Shown one piece after another: positions 35,204 to 43,035 of a stretch of DNA of 64,000 nucleotides. A program made the position numbers and the translations under genes. Source of the DNA: RI-106 sp964496875 (GTDB taxonomy: Bacteria > Cyanobacteriota > Vampirovibrionia > Obscuribacterales > Obscuribacteraceae); the NCBI GenBank assembly GCA_964496875.1, contig CAZCBH010000014.1, positions 1-64,000 on the forward strand. The letters are read 5' to 3'. Position 1 is the stretch's first letter; every line of letters begins with the position of its first letter. The notes under the pieces are model-generated. The model was not told the origin of the DNA and ran no database searches. It saw only the letters and a list, made by a program, of their open reading frames with translations.

Positions 35204-36400
35204 TCAGTCTCTAATTGCCATGGTGGCAAGGGCACTTTCCAAATCGGCGATCAGATCATCACAGGCTTCAATACCTGCGCTGTAGCGCACTAGCGTCTCA
35301 GGGATGCCTGCCCGGGCTCTCTCTTGTGCGGTCAACTCCACATGGGAGCCAGTGGCAGGCGGTGCCACTATAGTCTCCACCGCGCCCAGATTGGCCGCCC
35401 GGTGAGCGAATTTCAACCGGGGCAGAAAGCTCCTGATCGCATCAAAATTATCCGAAGCCAGTTGGAAACTCAACATCCCTCCGAAGCCTCTCATCTGCCT
35501 GGCGGCCACATCGTGGTGTTCGTGGTCTACGAGACCGGGATAGAAAACCCTGGAGACTGAAGCATGCCCAGCAAGATAGCGTGCCACTTTCATGGCGTTC
35601 TCATTCTGACGCTCGATGCGCAGCGCCAGAGTCTTCATGCCTCGCAAAAGCAGATAGGCTGCCTCCGGATGCAGAGTGGCACCATTTATTTCTCGATAAT
35701 GATAGATAGCCTCTACCAGCTCTTTTCTTCCGCAGACAGCGCCGCCAAGCGCGTCGGCATGGCCGCCCAGATATTTGGTGGCACTGTGAACGACCAGATC
35801 CGCTCCCAAAGAAAGCGGGTTTTGATTGATCGGAGTCGCGAAGGTATTGTCCACCACCACATGGGCACCGGCTGCATGAGCCTTCTTGGCCAGACGTTCG
35901 ATATCCATAATTTTACAAGTAGGATTGGTCGGGCTCTCCATATAAAAGACTTTGCAGCCTTTCTCAAGCTGACTTTCAATAGCTTCAAAATCGGTGGTAT
36001 CACAAAGCACAGCCTCGATGCCGAAGCGAGGAAAGAACTCGATGAAGATCTTGTTCGTTCCTCCATAAGTATCGTGCACACTGACACATCTGTCGCCCGG
36101 GCTAAGCAGGGTAAACAGGGTATTGCTGATGGCGGCCATACCGGTGGAAAAACTGGTGGCAGCCTCGGCCCCCTCCAGTTGTCTCAGCTTCTCTTCAAAG
36201 ACCGAGACCGTCGGATTGGTGTTACGACCGTAGATATGACCGGGCTTCTCTCCCAGAGCCACCGCTTTCCAGTCGTCGACATCCTCATAACCGAAAGAGA
36301 CACTGTGGACCACAGACACCTGGGTGACCGTATCCATCAAATACCTCTCTTCTCCACCCCAGACGGCACACGTGGCTGGTTCTGGTTTATCCAGAGACAT
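35204..36400 (-). CDS. Cys/Met-metabolism PLP enzyme (cystathionine gamma-synthase / methionine gamma-lyase family)
   Basis: 398 residues from the chosen start. The PLP Lys is K209 (HSATKYLGGHAD). Other family marks are GRNTNPTVSVFE, the Tyr in DTYGGTN and DNTFATP. Sequence alone does not settle lyase from synthase. The start at 36400 (MSLDKPEP) matches family N-termini better than the ATG at 36466, although the latter also has an AGGA nearby. Probably works with the cysteine synthase family enzyme in sulfur amino acid exchange. Confidence 0.87.
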   Translation of the reverse strand: MSLDKPEPATCAVWGGEERYLMDTVTQVSVVHSVSFGYEDVDDWKAVALGEKPGHIYGRNTNPTVSVFEEKLRQLEGAEAATSFSTGMAAISNTLFTLLSPGDRCVSVHDTYGGTNKIFIEFFPRFGIEAVLCDTTDFEAIESQLEKGCKVFYMESPTNPTCKIMDIERLAKKAHAAGAHVVVDNTFATPINQNPLSLGADLVVHSATKYLGGHADALGGAVCGRKELVEAIYHYREINGATLHPEAAYLLLRGMKTLALRIERQNENAMKVARYLAGHASVSRVFYPGLVDHEHHDVAARQMRGFGGMLSFQLASDNFDAIRSFLPRLKFAHRAANLGAVETIVAPPATGSHVELTAQERARAGIPETLVRYSAGIEACDDLIADLESALATMAIRD

Positions 36401-36730
36401 CTTTCGCTTACCCTCTCTTAACTTTCCGAACGACAAGATGATATCGGATGTGAAAGCAAGATACATCGATCCTGAAGCTGAACGAATAAGATCAACGATT
36501 TTGAAACTTTGGTAGATGAATTCAGGTAAAACTCATTCAACAGCCAGAAGTCAATAATGTGAGTTTATGGATGGCGTGGACTAAGAGCTGGAGAGTATAA
36601 AAAAACAATCAATTTTTTGTTCGCAACGGATATCCACCGACACCCCAAAGTGGCACACAAGTATATACACCGGTTCTCAGATTAAGTAATACCTAAAGCT
36701 CAACCGGAGAGTAAGTACTAGAATGTTGAT
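36401..36730. other. 330-base AT-rich intergenic stretch at the left edge of the methylase island
   Basis: Composition drops to clearly AT-rich here. A run of A then T (near 36600-36620) could fold. A 6-bp inverted repeat CCGGTT/AACCGG lies at 36670-36707. No clear promoter, no direct repeat matching the right edge of the island, and no integrase were seen. Confidence 0.35.
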
Positions 36731-37582
36731 ATGACTAGACCTATTGAAACCCCCGCACTTCCAATTGTACCTATACAGCCATATCGCTCTCCACTTAGGT
36801 ATCCTGGAGGGAAGCAAAAGGCGATTAAGCAAATAGCAGCTATGCTTCCCAACAAGGTTCTTGAATTTCGCGAACCGATGGTTGGTGGCGGAAGTGTATA
36901 CTTTCATGCAAGAAGTACCCATCTGGCTGAGAAGTATTGGATTAATGATCAGTTTCGCGAATTAGTCGCTTTTTGGCAAACAGTGCAAAACAAAGTGACA
37001 TGTGAGAGGCTTCAGAAAGAACTTGAAGAGTTGAGATGCTCGTTTCAAGATTCGGATGAAATTAAAGAATACTTTTTGAAAGCAAGAGAAGAAGAGCCCA
37101 CCAGTACCTATAGACAAGCTTTCCTGTTTTTCTTTTTCAATCGTGTGACCTTTTCAGGTACCACTAGAGCTGGTGGCTTTTCTAGAGCTGCTAGTACCAA
37201 TCGATTTACTGCGTCTTCTATTGAAAGATTAAGGAATTTACCTGAAGCTTTGGAAAATACAAGAGTCACACATGGCGACTTTGAAGATGTTATTTTGGCG
37301 CCTGGCAAGGAGACTTTCATTTTCCTTGATCCACCGTACTACACAGCAACCAAATTATATGGAAAGAATGGTAGCCTTCATCAATTTGAACATAAGAGAC
37401 TTTCGTTGTTGCTCAAAAAGACTCATCATAAGTTTCTAATTACCTATGATGATTGCCCTGAAATTAGAGAATTGTACAAGTGGGCAAGAATAAAAGAATG
37501 GTCATTGCAGTACGGAATGAATAACTGCAATAGACAACGCTTAAGCAAAGTCGGCAATGAAATATTTATTCTGAACTATTAG
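36731..37582 (+). CDS. DNA adenine methylase (Dam/D12 class, alpha type)
   Basis: 283 residues. It moves methyl from S-adenosylmethionine to N6 of adenine. Motifs in the alpha order: PLRYPGGK (21-28), the AdoMet loop FREPMVGGGSV (47-56), and catalytic DPPY at 200-203 (FLDPPYYTATKLYG). The target-recognition part lies between. The family usually modifies GATC-like sites. Base composition is AT-rich and codon use differs from both sides, so it was likely acquired. The next gene starts six bases later and is its probable partner. Confidence 0.92.
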   Translation: MTRPIETPALPIVPIQPYRSPLRYPGGKQKAIKQIAAMLPNKVLEFREPMVGGGSVYFHARSTHLAEKYWINDQFRELVAFWQTVQNKVTCERLQKELEELRCSFQDSDEIKEYFLKAREEEPTSTYRQAFLFFFFNRVTFSGTTRAGGFSRAASTNRFTASSIERLRNLPEALENTRVTHGDFEDVILAPGKETFIFLDPPYYTATKLYGKNGSLHQFEHKRLSLLLKKTHHKFLITYDDCPEIRELYKWARIKEWSLQYGMNNCNRQRLSKVGNEIFILNY

Positions 37583-37587
37583 CACTA

Positions 37588-38652
37588 ATGAGCATCGTTC
37601 TTAAAGCTTCCATCAAAGGAATCACTTACAAACCATTTTTATGTAAGGACCTTCCAAAAGTTTCTCAACGGGAATTAGAAGAAGCGTTAAATGCCCATTC
37701 ATGTTTTATCTGTGATCATGACTCTGAATATTCTGTTGCAATAAGTTGCTGGGTTTCTCCAAAGAGAACTCGGTCTTATCCATATGAACGTGTTTACAAT
37801 ACGCTGGGTTTTCCTGGAAGAACAGTTACGGTTATTCCTGTTATTAAGGACGAAGGACTAAGAGGAGATAGAGACTACTTACAGTGGGATACTGTTACGC
37901 TTCTAAGCCTATTGGGAGTTTATGTCATTCTCGTTTACTACAAAGATGCCACAGTCAATCCCAGAGATCCTATGAAAATTAGTAACCAGATATTTGATTA
38001 CCAGTTAGTCGATTGCAATCTGCAAAGTCTCAAATACTACCGTTCATCAGCACTGCACTGGAACTTAGAGCAACTAGATAAAATGGGGGCTTTGATGCAG
38101 AATGCCATTGACGCCTACGCCGGGATTGGAAAGAAGCTCGATATAAAGATGCATTCTCCTAAAGGTATTGAAAAGAGAATAGCTGAATTAGCGAAGTCCA
38201 AAGAAGATTTTCTAGAACAGTCTCGCCTGAGGTCAGAGCAAGCACAGATTAGAGAAGTCGCGTCAGTACAACCAAAAGAAAAGCATCTGGGTCAAAAGGT
38301 CAGCATTACTATTTCAAATCATGTAGGAGGTCTCTATCAACTGACAGCCGACGATCATAAAATCGTTGGGCAAAACATTTATCTCATCGAATCGAAGCAC
38401 AGTGCATCAAAACCAATTCCTGCAATAAGTGATATCAAAGATGGTTTACTCAAAATCAGTTTGTTTTGCAATCTCAAAGAAGTCGTTCTCAATAATAAAA
38501 TTTTGAAACCTATACCAAAGCTAAGACTGACTTCCTCTAAAAGCTCAGATTTTAGCAGCATCTCTACTGTAGATCAGAAGAATTGTCATAACTTGCTCAA
38601 AGAGGCAAACGCGAACCAATTCGATGTGGAATTGCCATTCTCAATGATATGA
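37588..38652 (+). CDS. Probable restriction endonuclease partner of the methylase
   Basis: 354 residues with no family I can name. A PD-(D/E)xK-type nuclease site is plausible at 255-270: D255/D256 in a strand-turn, then IYLIESKHS with E268 and K270. The N-terminal half (ISCWVSPKRTRSYPYERVY and GDRDYLQWDTVTLLSLLGVYVILVYY) is well ordered and contains a second Asp-rich region. Residues 190-235 are helical and charged. AT-rich like the methylase and directly behind it, so a two-gene type II restriction-modification unit is the simplest reading. Activity is inferred from position and motif only. Confidence 0.6.
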   Translation: MSIVLKASIKGITYKPFLCKDLPKVSQRELEEALNAHSCFICDHDSEYSVAISCWVSPKRTRSYPYERVYNTLGFPGRTVTVIPVIKDEGLRGDRDYLQWDTVTLLSLLGVYVILVYYKDATVNPRDPMKISNQIFDYQLVDCNLQSLKYYRSSALHWNLEQLDKMGALMQNAIDAYAGIGKKLDIKMHSPKGIEKRIAELAKSKEDFLEQSRLRSEQAQIREVASVQPKEKHLGQKVSITISNHVGGLYQLTADDHKIVGQNIYLIESKHSASKPIPAISDIKDGLLKISLFCNLKEVVLNNKILKPIPKLRLTSSKSSDFSSISTVDQKNCHNLLKEANANQFDVELPFSMI

Positions 38653-38721
38653 AGCATTAAAATTTGCGTAATGGTACTACCAAAGGGGTCGCGTCAACCT
38701 GTCTGCGCGAAAAACGAGCTT

Positions 38722-38747
38722 AGCAAAGCGATTTCTTTGCTTTGTAG
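38722..38747 (+). terminator. Weak terminator candidate after the restriction island
   Basis: AGCAAAG/CTTTGCT stem with a six-base loop, followed by TTGTAG. The T-run is poor. It would separate the island from the convergent operon end at 38763. Confidence 0.35.
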
Positions 38748-38762
38748 ATAGAATTTCATAGT

Positions 38763-41039
38763 CTAAGTAAAACGCTTCAAAAATGTAATGCGGTCGTCGC
38801 CCGGACGATAGAAGTCTTTAAGGCGAGAGACCTCTTCGTATCCCTGGTTCATATAAAAGGCGCGTGCCGGAGCATAGACCGCGGTGGAAGATGTTTCTAC
38901 ATATATAGACCGTCCACCAAGGCGCTCGGTCTCCGCCTCTACTGCGGAAAGCAGCTCGGCGGCGACGCCCTGCCGGTGATACCGGGGATCTACCACAAGC
39001 CAGTAGAGGTCGAAGCTGCCCTCGGTCAATGGCACCCTACCAAAGCAAGCGTAGCCCAGCATCTCACCGCCCTGCTCGAGAAAGACAAATCTATAACCGC
39101 TGCCGTCTTCACCACGCTCGGAGGCTTCTGCGACAAGCTCCTTAGCGCAGTCCACCTCTTCGGCACTGAAGACCCCGGTATCCGTAACCATCTTACCGAC
39201 CGGCTCTATATCCAGCCGCGATACTGAATAGCGCAGAAGACGACCGGCTTCTCTATGGGCAGAATCTCGACGCTGCCCTCTTTTGATTCGTACCGGTCTC
39301 CATGAAGAATATATGCCGTGAAAGAAATTTCGACAGTTAGCGCCCAGGGTTCTGGTGCGATAACCGCCTTCCTGTACCACCAGAGTAGGGAGGCATAGCG
39401 AGCCCAGCATTGTTCCGATAGCACGAAAGCTCTCGGCGCCCAGGGTCCAGGTACCGGTCGGGTCGGCTTTCGATGTGTCGAGCCCGAGGGCGACCACAAG
39501 ATAATCCGGGGAGAACTCCTCTATCTTATTGAGTGCTCTGCGCAGAGTCTTTATATAGTCGTCATTATCGAGCTTCTCGGGCATGGCATAGTTGATATTG
39601 AATCCGGTGCCCGGGCCTTCGCCCTTCTCGTCGGGGAAGCCGGTAAAATATGGATAGGCAAAGCGAGGGTGACCGTGAAGCGAGATGGTCAGTACATCTT
39701 CGCGACGCCAGAAGATATCTTGCTGCCCGTTGCCGTGATGATAGTCTATATCGAGAATGGCCACCCGCCCGTAAGCGCTGAGATACTGAGCGGCGATGGC
39801 AGTGTTTGAAAAATAGCAGAACCCGCCAAAAGAACGCCTTTCGGCATGATGCCCCGGTGGACGGACCAGAGCATAAGCCACCCCGGATCTGGAAAGCACC
39901 GAGTCGGCAGCGCTGAGACAGCAATCGACCGCTTGCCTGGCGGCGGCATAGGCGTTTTTGTTTATGGGCGTAAAAGTGTCGATACAGTAATAGCCTGCCA
40001 ACAAAGCCGTATCTTCGGGGTGCCTGGTCTGATTGCGAATCGGAAAGACATAGGGATAGACGGACTTACCCTCGGGCACGGCGGCACAGGCACGTTTAAG
40101 GAAATTGAAAAAATCACGATCGTGAACGGCGAGGATATGACGATCTGAAAAAGCGCGGCTCTCTTTTTCTTCCATGAAAGGCAGAGGCGCAAGCTCTTTC
40201 AAAATAGCCCCCACTCTCACCGGACTTTCGACATAGCCTCTCTCTTTGACATGATGAATGAGATGTTCGTGGTTGGCGAAATAATAAATACGTCTGCTTC
40301 GTTCTATCTCCTCTTTATCCAGTTCGCGGTCTGCCGAACGCTTTTTAAGAGGCAGATAGCGCGGTGGACGCAATACCGGATCGCCGTCGAGAAAAGACTG
40401 AGAGACATTCTCTATATAGGAAGGCGGACAGACATCGCCGTATTTACGCTCTAAGATGGCTCGTACCGCCCGGCTCAAAAAGCCACGCTCGGGGAACTCA
40501 CCGCCTAGAGTGTCTATCACCAGATACGGTGGATCTGTATCGCCCTCTTTAATAGGAGTCTCGTAAAGAGTGCCGTCTATAGGGAAAGCACCGAAGTCTT
40601 CATAAAATGCCAGACGCTTCTCGTTCTCTTTGCGTATGGCAGGATCGGGTGAGAGCTCCGGATCATCTGGCAGGCATTCCATAAACAACGCTCTAACATT
40701 GAGGTTGCGGCACTCTTCTTTTACCCGCCCGTAAAGAGCACCACCCAGTCCTCGACCACTGACCTCTTTTCCGGCGGCCAGATAATCTAGTAAACAAAAA
40801 TTCAGATCAGGCACATAAAGGAGTATGGCGAAGCCCTGAATTTGATCCGACTTTCGCTCCGCCACCAGCAATCGACACTGGAAGCGATATTTAAGAGGAT
40901 TATTCAGCTTCTCGGCCAGACTCTCCAGCTCTTGAACGGAAAGCGTTGCGAAGCGTTGTCTTAAAATAGCTATAACCTGCTCCACGCAAGCTTTGTTTGC
41001 CGGAGCCGAAGCATCGAGGATTCGACGGATGCGAAACAT
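38763..41039 (-). CDS. GNAT acetyltransferase - deacetylase - GNAT acetyltransferase fusion
   Basis: 758 residues, last gene of the aminomutase operon. Residues 1-175 are a GNAT domain with acetyl-CoA loop GRGLGG (95-100). Residues 245-590 are a zinc deacetylase of the HDAC/acetylpolyamine amidohydrolase group: H397-H398 (PPGHH), metal ligands D432, H434 and D521, and catalytic Y560 (EGGY); GNGQQ is of the acetylpolyamine type. Residues 600-758 are a second GNAT (RQGVAAEL, 689-696). So one chain can both add and remove acetyl groups. Substrates are probably small amines made by the operon, such as beta-lysine derivatives; histone-like targets are unlikely. It starts directly after the preceding stop. 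Confidence 0.85.
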   Translation of the reverse strand: MFRIRRILDASAPANKACVEQVIAILRQRFATLSVQELESLAEKLNNPLKYRFQCRLLVAERKSDQIQGFAILLYVPDLNFCLLDYLAAGKEVSGRGLGGALYGRVKEECRNLNVRALFMECLPDDPELSPDPAIRKENEKRLAFYEDFGAFPIDGTLYETPIKEGDTDPPYLVIDTLGGEFPERGFLSRAVRAILERKYGDVCPPSYIENVSQSFLDGDPVLRPPRYLPLKKRSADRELDKEEIERSRRIYYFANHEHLIHHVKERGYVESPVRVGAILKELAPLPFMEEKESRAFSDRHILAVHDRDFFNFLKRACAAVPEGKSVYPYVFPIRNQTRHPEDTALLAGYYCIDTFTPINKNAYAAARQAVDCCLSAADSVLSRSGVAYALVRPPGHHAERRSFGGFCYFSNTAIAAQYLSAYGRVAILDIDYHHGNGQQDIFWRREDVLTISLHGHPRFAYPYFTGFPDEKGEGPGTGFNINYAMPEKLDNDDYIKTLRRALNKIEEFSPDYLVVALGLDTSKADPTGTWTLGAESFRAIGTMLGSLCLPTLVVQEGGYRTRTLGANCRNFFHGIYSSWRPVRIKRGQRRDSAHREAGRLLRYSVSRLDIEPVGKMVTDTGVFSAEEVDCAKELVAEASERGEDGSGYRFVFLEQGGEMLGYACFGRVPLTEGSFDLYWLVVDPRYHRQGVAAELLSAVEAETERLGGRSIYVETSSTAVYAPARAFYMNQGYEEVSRLKDFYRPGDDRITFLKRFT

Positions 41040-42014
41040 TCAACTCACACTTACTGGAAATAGCTTCTCGAGCACCCGGGCGGCAGAAAGTCCGTCCTCT
41101 CTGGCGGCAGCCATGAAACCGGCATCGGAGGTCAAACAAGGGTTGGCATTCACTTCTAGAATAAAGGGCTGATTCTTGCTGTCCACTCGAAAATCCACTC
41201 TTGCCGCTCCAGAAAGCTCGAACAGTTCAAAAGCCCTTCTCGAAAGATCACAAAGGGTGCTCAATAACTCTCTATCACTATCGGGATAGGAAAATGATCT
41301 GACGGTGGCATTATAGGCGAAGCTCTCCTGTTCCCACTTGGCTTTATAATCGACTATCTTAGGCAAGTGATCCGGATAATCGACAAACAGCATCTCTGCC
41401 GGCGGTAGCACCCGGGTGGGCTCGCCAGGTCTTCCTAGAACGGATATATTGAACTCCCTACCGTCTATAAACTTCTCGGCCAGCCATAAACCGCCATATT
41501 CAGCCGCCTTCAGAGCGATTAAACTCTTCGCCTGGCTAACTCCATCTACCAGACAGGAGCTATCAAGACCGACCGAAGCATGCTCGGTATCGGACTTGAC
41601 GATGAATTTTAGAGAATCGGCTTCGTATAAATATTCGACACCGTCCACTCCGATGAAATCGGCGGTGGGCAGATGGTGCTCTCTCATAATAACTTTCTGT
41701 CCGGTCTTGCTGGCGAGCTTGCGTAGAGATCCAGCACCACATCCGGTATAGGGTAGATTGAGCTGTTCGAAAAATTCCGCCGCCTCGTATATGCGGGCAT
41801 CGCTTCCGTCTATGCTCTCCACCAGATTGAAGACAAGGTCGAAATTCTCTCTGAGGGCATTGAGAGTCTCTCTGGCCTCGCCATAGGCAAGAGGCTGTAC
41901 AGAATGCTCCATTTGCTCCAGGGTCGAGACCACCTCTTCCATCTGCAAAACCGTATCGGCCTCTTCAAGAAGATCCGGGCTGCCCTGACCGCTATAGAGA
42001 ACAGCTATCCGCAT
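41040..42014 (-). CDS. Ddl-like ATP-grasp ligase (second of two)
   Basis: 324 residues, D-Ala-D-Ala-ligase-like ATP-grasp fold. Visible are a Gly-rich N-terminal loop (LYSGQGSPDLLEEAD), the central NLVESIDGSDARIYEAAEFFEQLNLPYTGCG, the ATP-binding strands with AEKFIDGREFNISVLG, and the metal-binding end RVDFRVDSKNQPFILEVNANP. These enzymes join a carboxylate to an amine through acyl phosphate. A standard Ddl would act on D-Ala, but two copies beside an aminomutase argue for another amino acid. It overlaps its upstream partner by 23 bases. Confidence 0.85.
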   Translation of the reverse strand: MRIAVLYSGQGSPDLLEEADTVLQMEEVVSTLEQMEHSVQPLAYGEARETLNALRENFDLVFNLVESIDGSDARIYEAAEFFEQLNLPYTGCGAGSLRKLASKTGQKVIMREHHLPTADFIGVDGVEYLYEADSLKFIVKSDTEHASVGLDSSCLVDGVSQAKSLIALKAAEYGGLWLAEKFIDGREFNISVLGRPGEPTRVLPPAEMLFVDYPDHLPKIVDYKAKWEQESFAYNATVRSFSYPDSDRELLSTLCDLSRRAFELFELSGAARVDFRVDSKNQPFILEVNANPCLTSDAGFMAAAREDGLSAARVLEKLFPVSVS

Positions 42015-43035
42015 AGGCGGAGACTCCCTCGGGCACTTTCATATCGTAACGCAATAAGGCCGCTTCCATGATCTTGCCTATCAAAGAGACATGATCGATG
42101 CCGTTCAAAGCAGCTAGAATCGGTAAATCCGAATGGCTTGGATGAAGACCGGCAAGGGGATTGACTTCAAGGAAATTGGGCTCGCCGTAGACATCACAAC
42201 GAAGGTCGACCCGTCCGGCATCGAGACAACCCAGAGCCCGCCAGCTGGAAAGCGCCGTGCTTGCCGCTCTAGCCGCTACCTCATCATCGACCAGACGATA
42301 CTCGATGACCTCTTCGCAGTTCTCTTTGTTATAGAAAGACTGTCCGCCGGCTTCGGCACCATCTAGAATGATCGCTTCCAGCACACCGATCACAGTGGCG
42401 TCATCACCGTTGCCGACGATACCTACCGTAAGCTCGCGTCCGGGTAGATAGGTCTCGACCAGAGCAGGTTGCTTGAAGCGCTCGATAATATCGATACAGA
42501 CTCGCTCGAGCTGTTCTTTGTCATGAATCACCGAAGCGGAATGAATGCCTTTTCCTGTACCTTCGGCCAGCGGTTTGGCGAAAAGCGGCCAGGGCATCGC
42601 CTCGAAATCGAAACTCTCCAGATCCGAGGCATTGCGTATTACCTTGTAAGGCACCGTGGCGACCCCCTTCTCTCTCACCACCTGTTTGGCGAGAGCCTTG
42701 TCCATGGTGACCACCATCACTTCCGAAGGAGAGAAAACCACAGGGATTCCATAGGCTTCCAGAAGGGCGGGAACCTGGGCTTCTCTGCCGATACCTGCCA
42801 GACCCTCACAGACATTGAAGACTATGTCCCAGCTCTTGCCGGAAGCGAGGGCTTTGACCAGGGCCTTGATATTACCGATTCGCTCTACTACATAACCGTT
42901 CTTCTGAAGGGCTTCCTCCAGGCATATGATCGTATCGAGGCGGTCGAACTCTCCCAGCTCTTCTTCCGAAAGACCCAGACCGACATAGTCGTCCCTGAGG
43001 TCATAGGTGAATCCGACGGTGATTAAATTTTTCAT
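41992..43035 (-). CDS. Ddl-like ATP-grasp ligase (first of two)
   Basis: 347 residues, same fold as its neighbour but only distantly alike. Marks: FNVCEGLAGIGREAQVPALLEAYGIPVVFSP, the ATP lid VETYLPGRELTVGIVG, and the Mg-binding end GRVDLRCDVYGEPNFLEVNPLAGLHP. An acidic N-terminus and a loop at 185-225 differ from Ddl. Overlaps the aminomutase stop by four bases, so they are translated together. Substrate likely an amino or beta-amino acid from the operon; this is inference. Confidence 0.85.
   Translation of the reverse strand: MKNLITVGFTYDLRDDYVGLGLSEEELGEFDRLDTIICLEEALQKNGYVVERIGNIKALVKALASGKSWDIVFNVCEGLAGIGREAQVPALLEAYGIPVVFSPSEVMVVTMDKALAKQVVREKGVATVPYKVIRNASDLESFDFEAMPWPLFAKPLAEGTGKGIHSASVIHDKEQLERVCIDIIERFKQPALVETYLPGRELTVGIVGNGDDATVIGVLEAIILDGAEAGGQSFYNKENCEEVIEYRLVDDEVAARAASTALSSWRALGCLDAGRVDLRCDVYGEPNFLEVNPLAGLHPSHSDLPILAALNGIDHVSLIGKIMEAALLRYDMKVPEGVSAYADSCSL

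Noticed and set aside
36401..38762. The methylase island as an integrated mobile element
   Set aside because: Composition suggests acquisition, but no integrase, transposase, tRNA target or flanking direct repeat was found.
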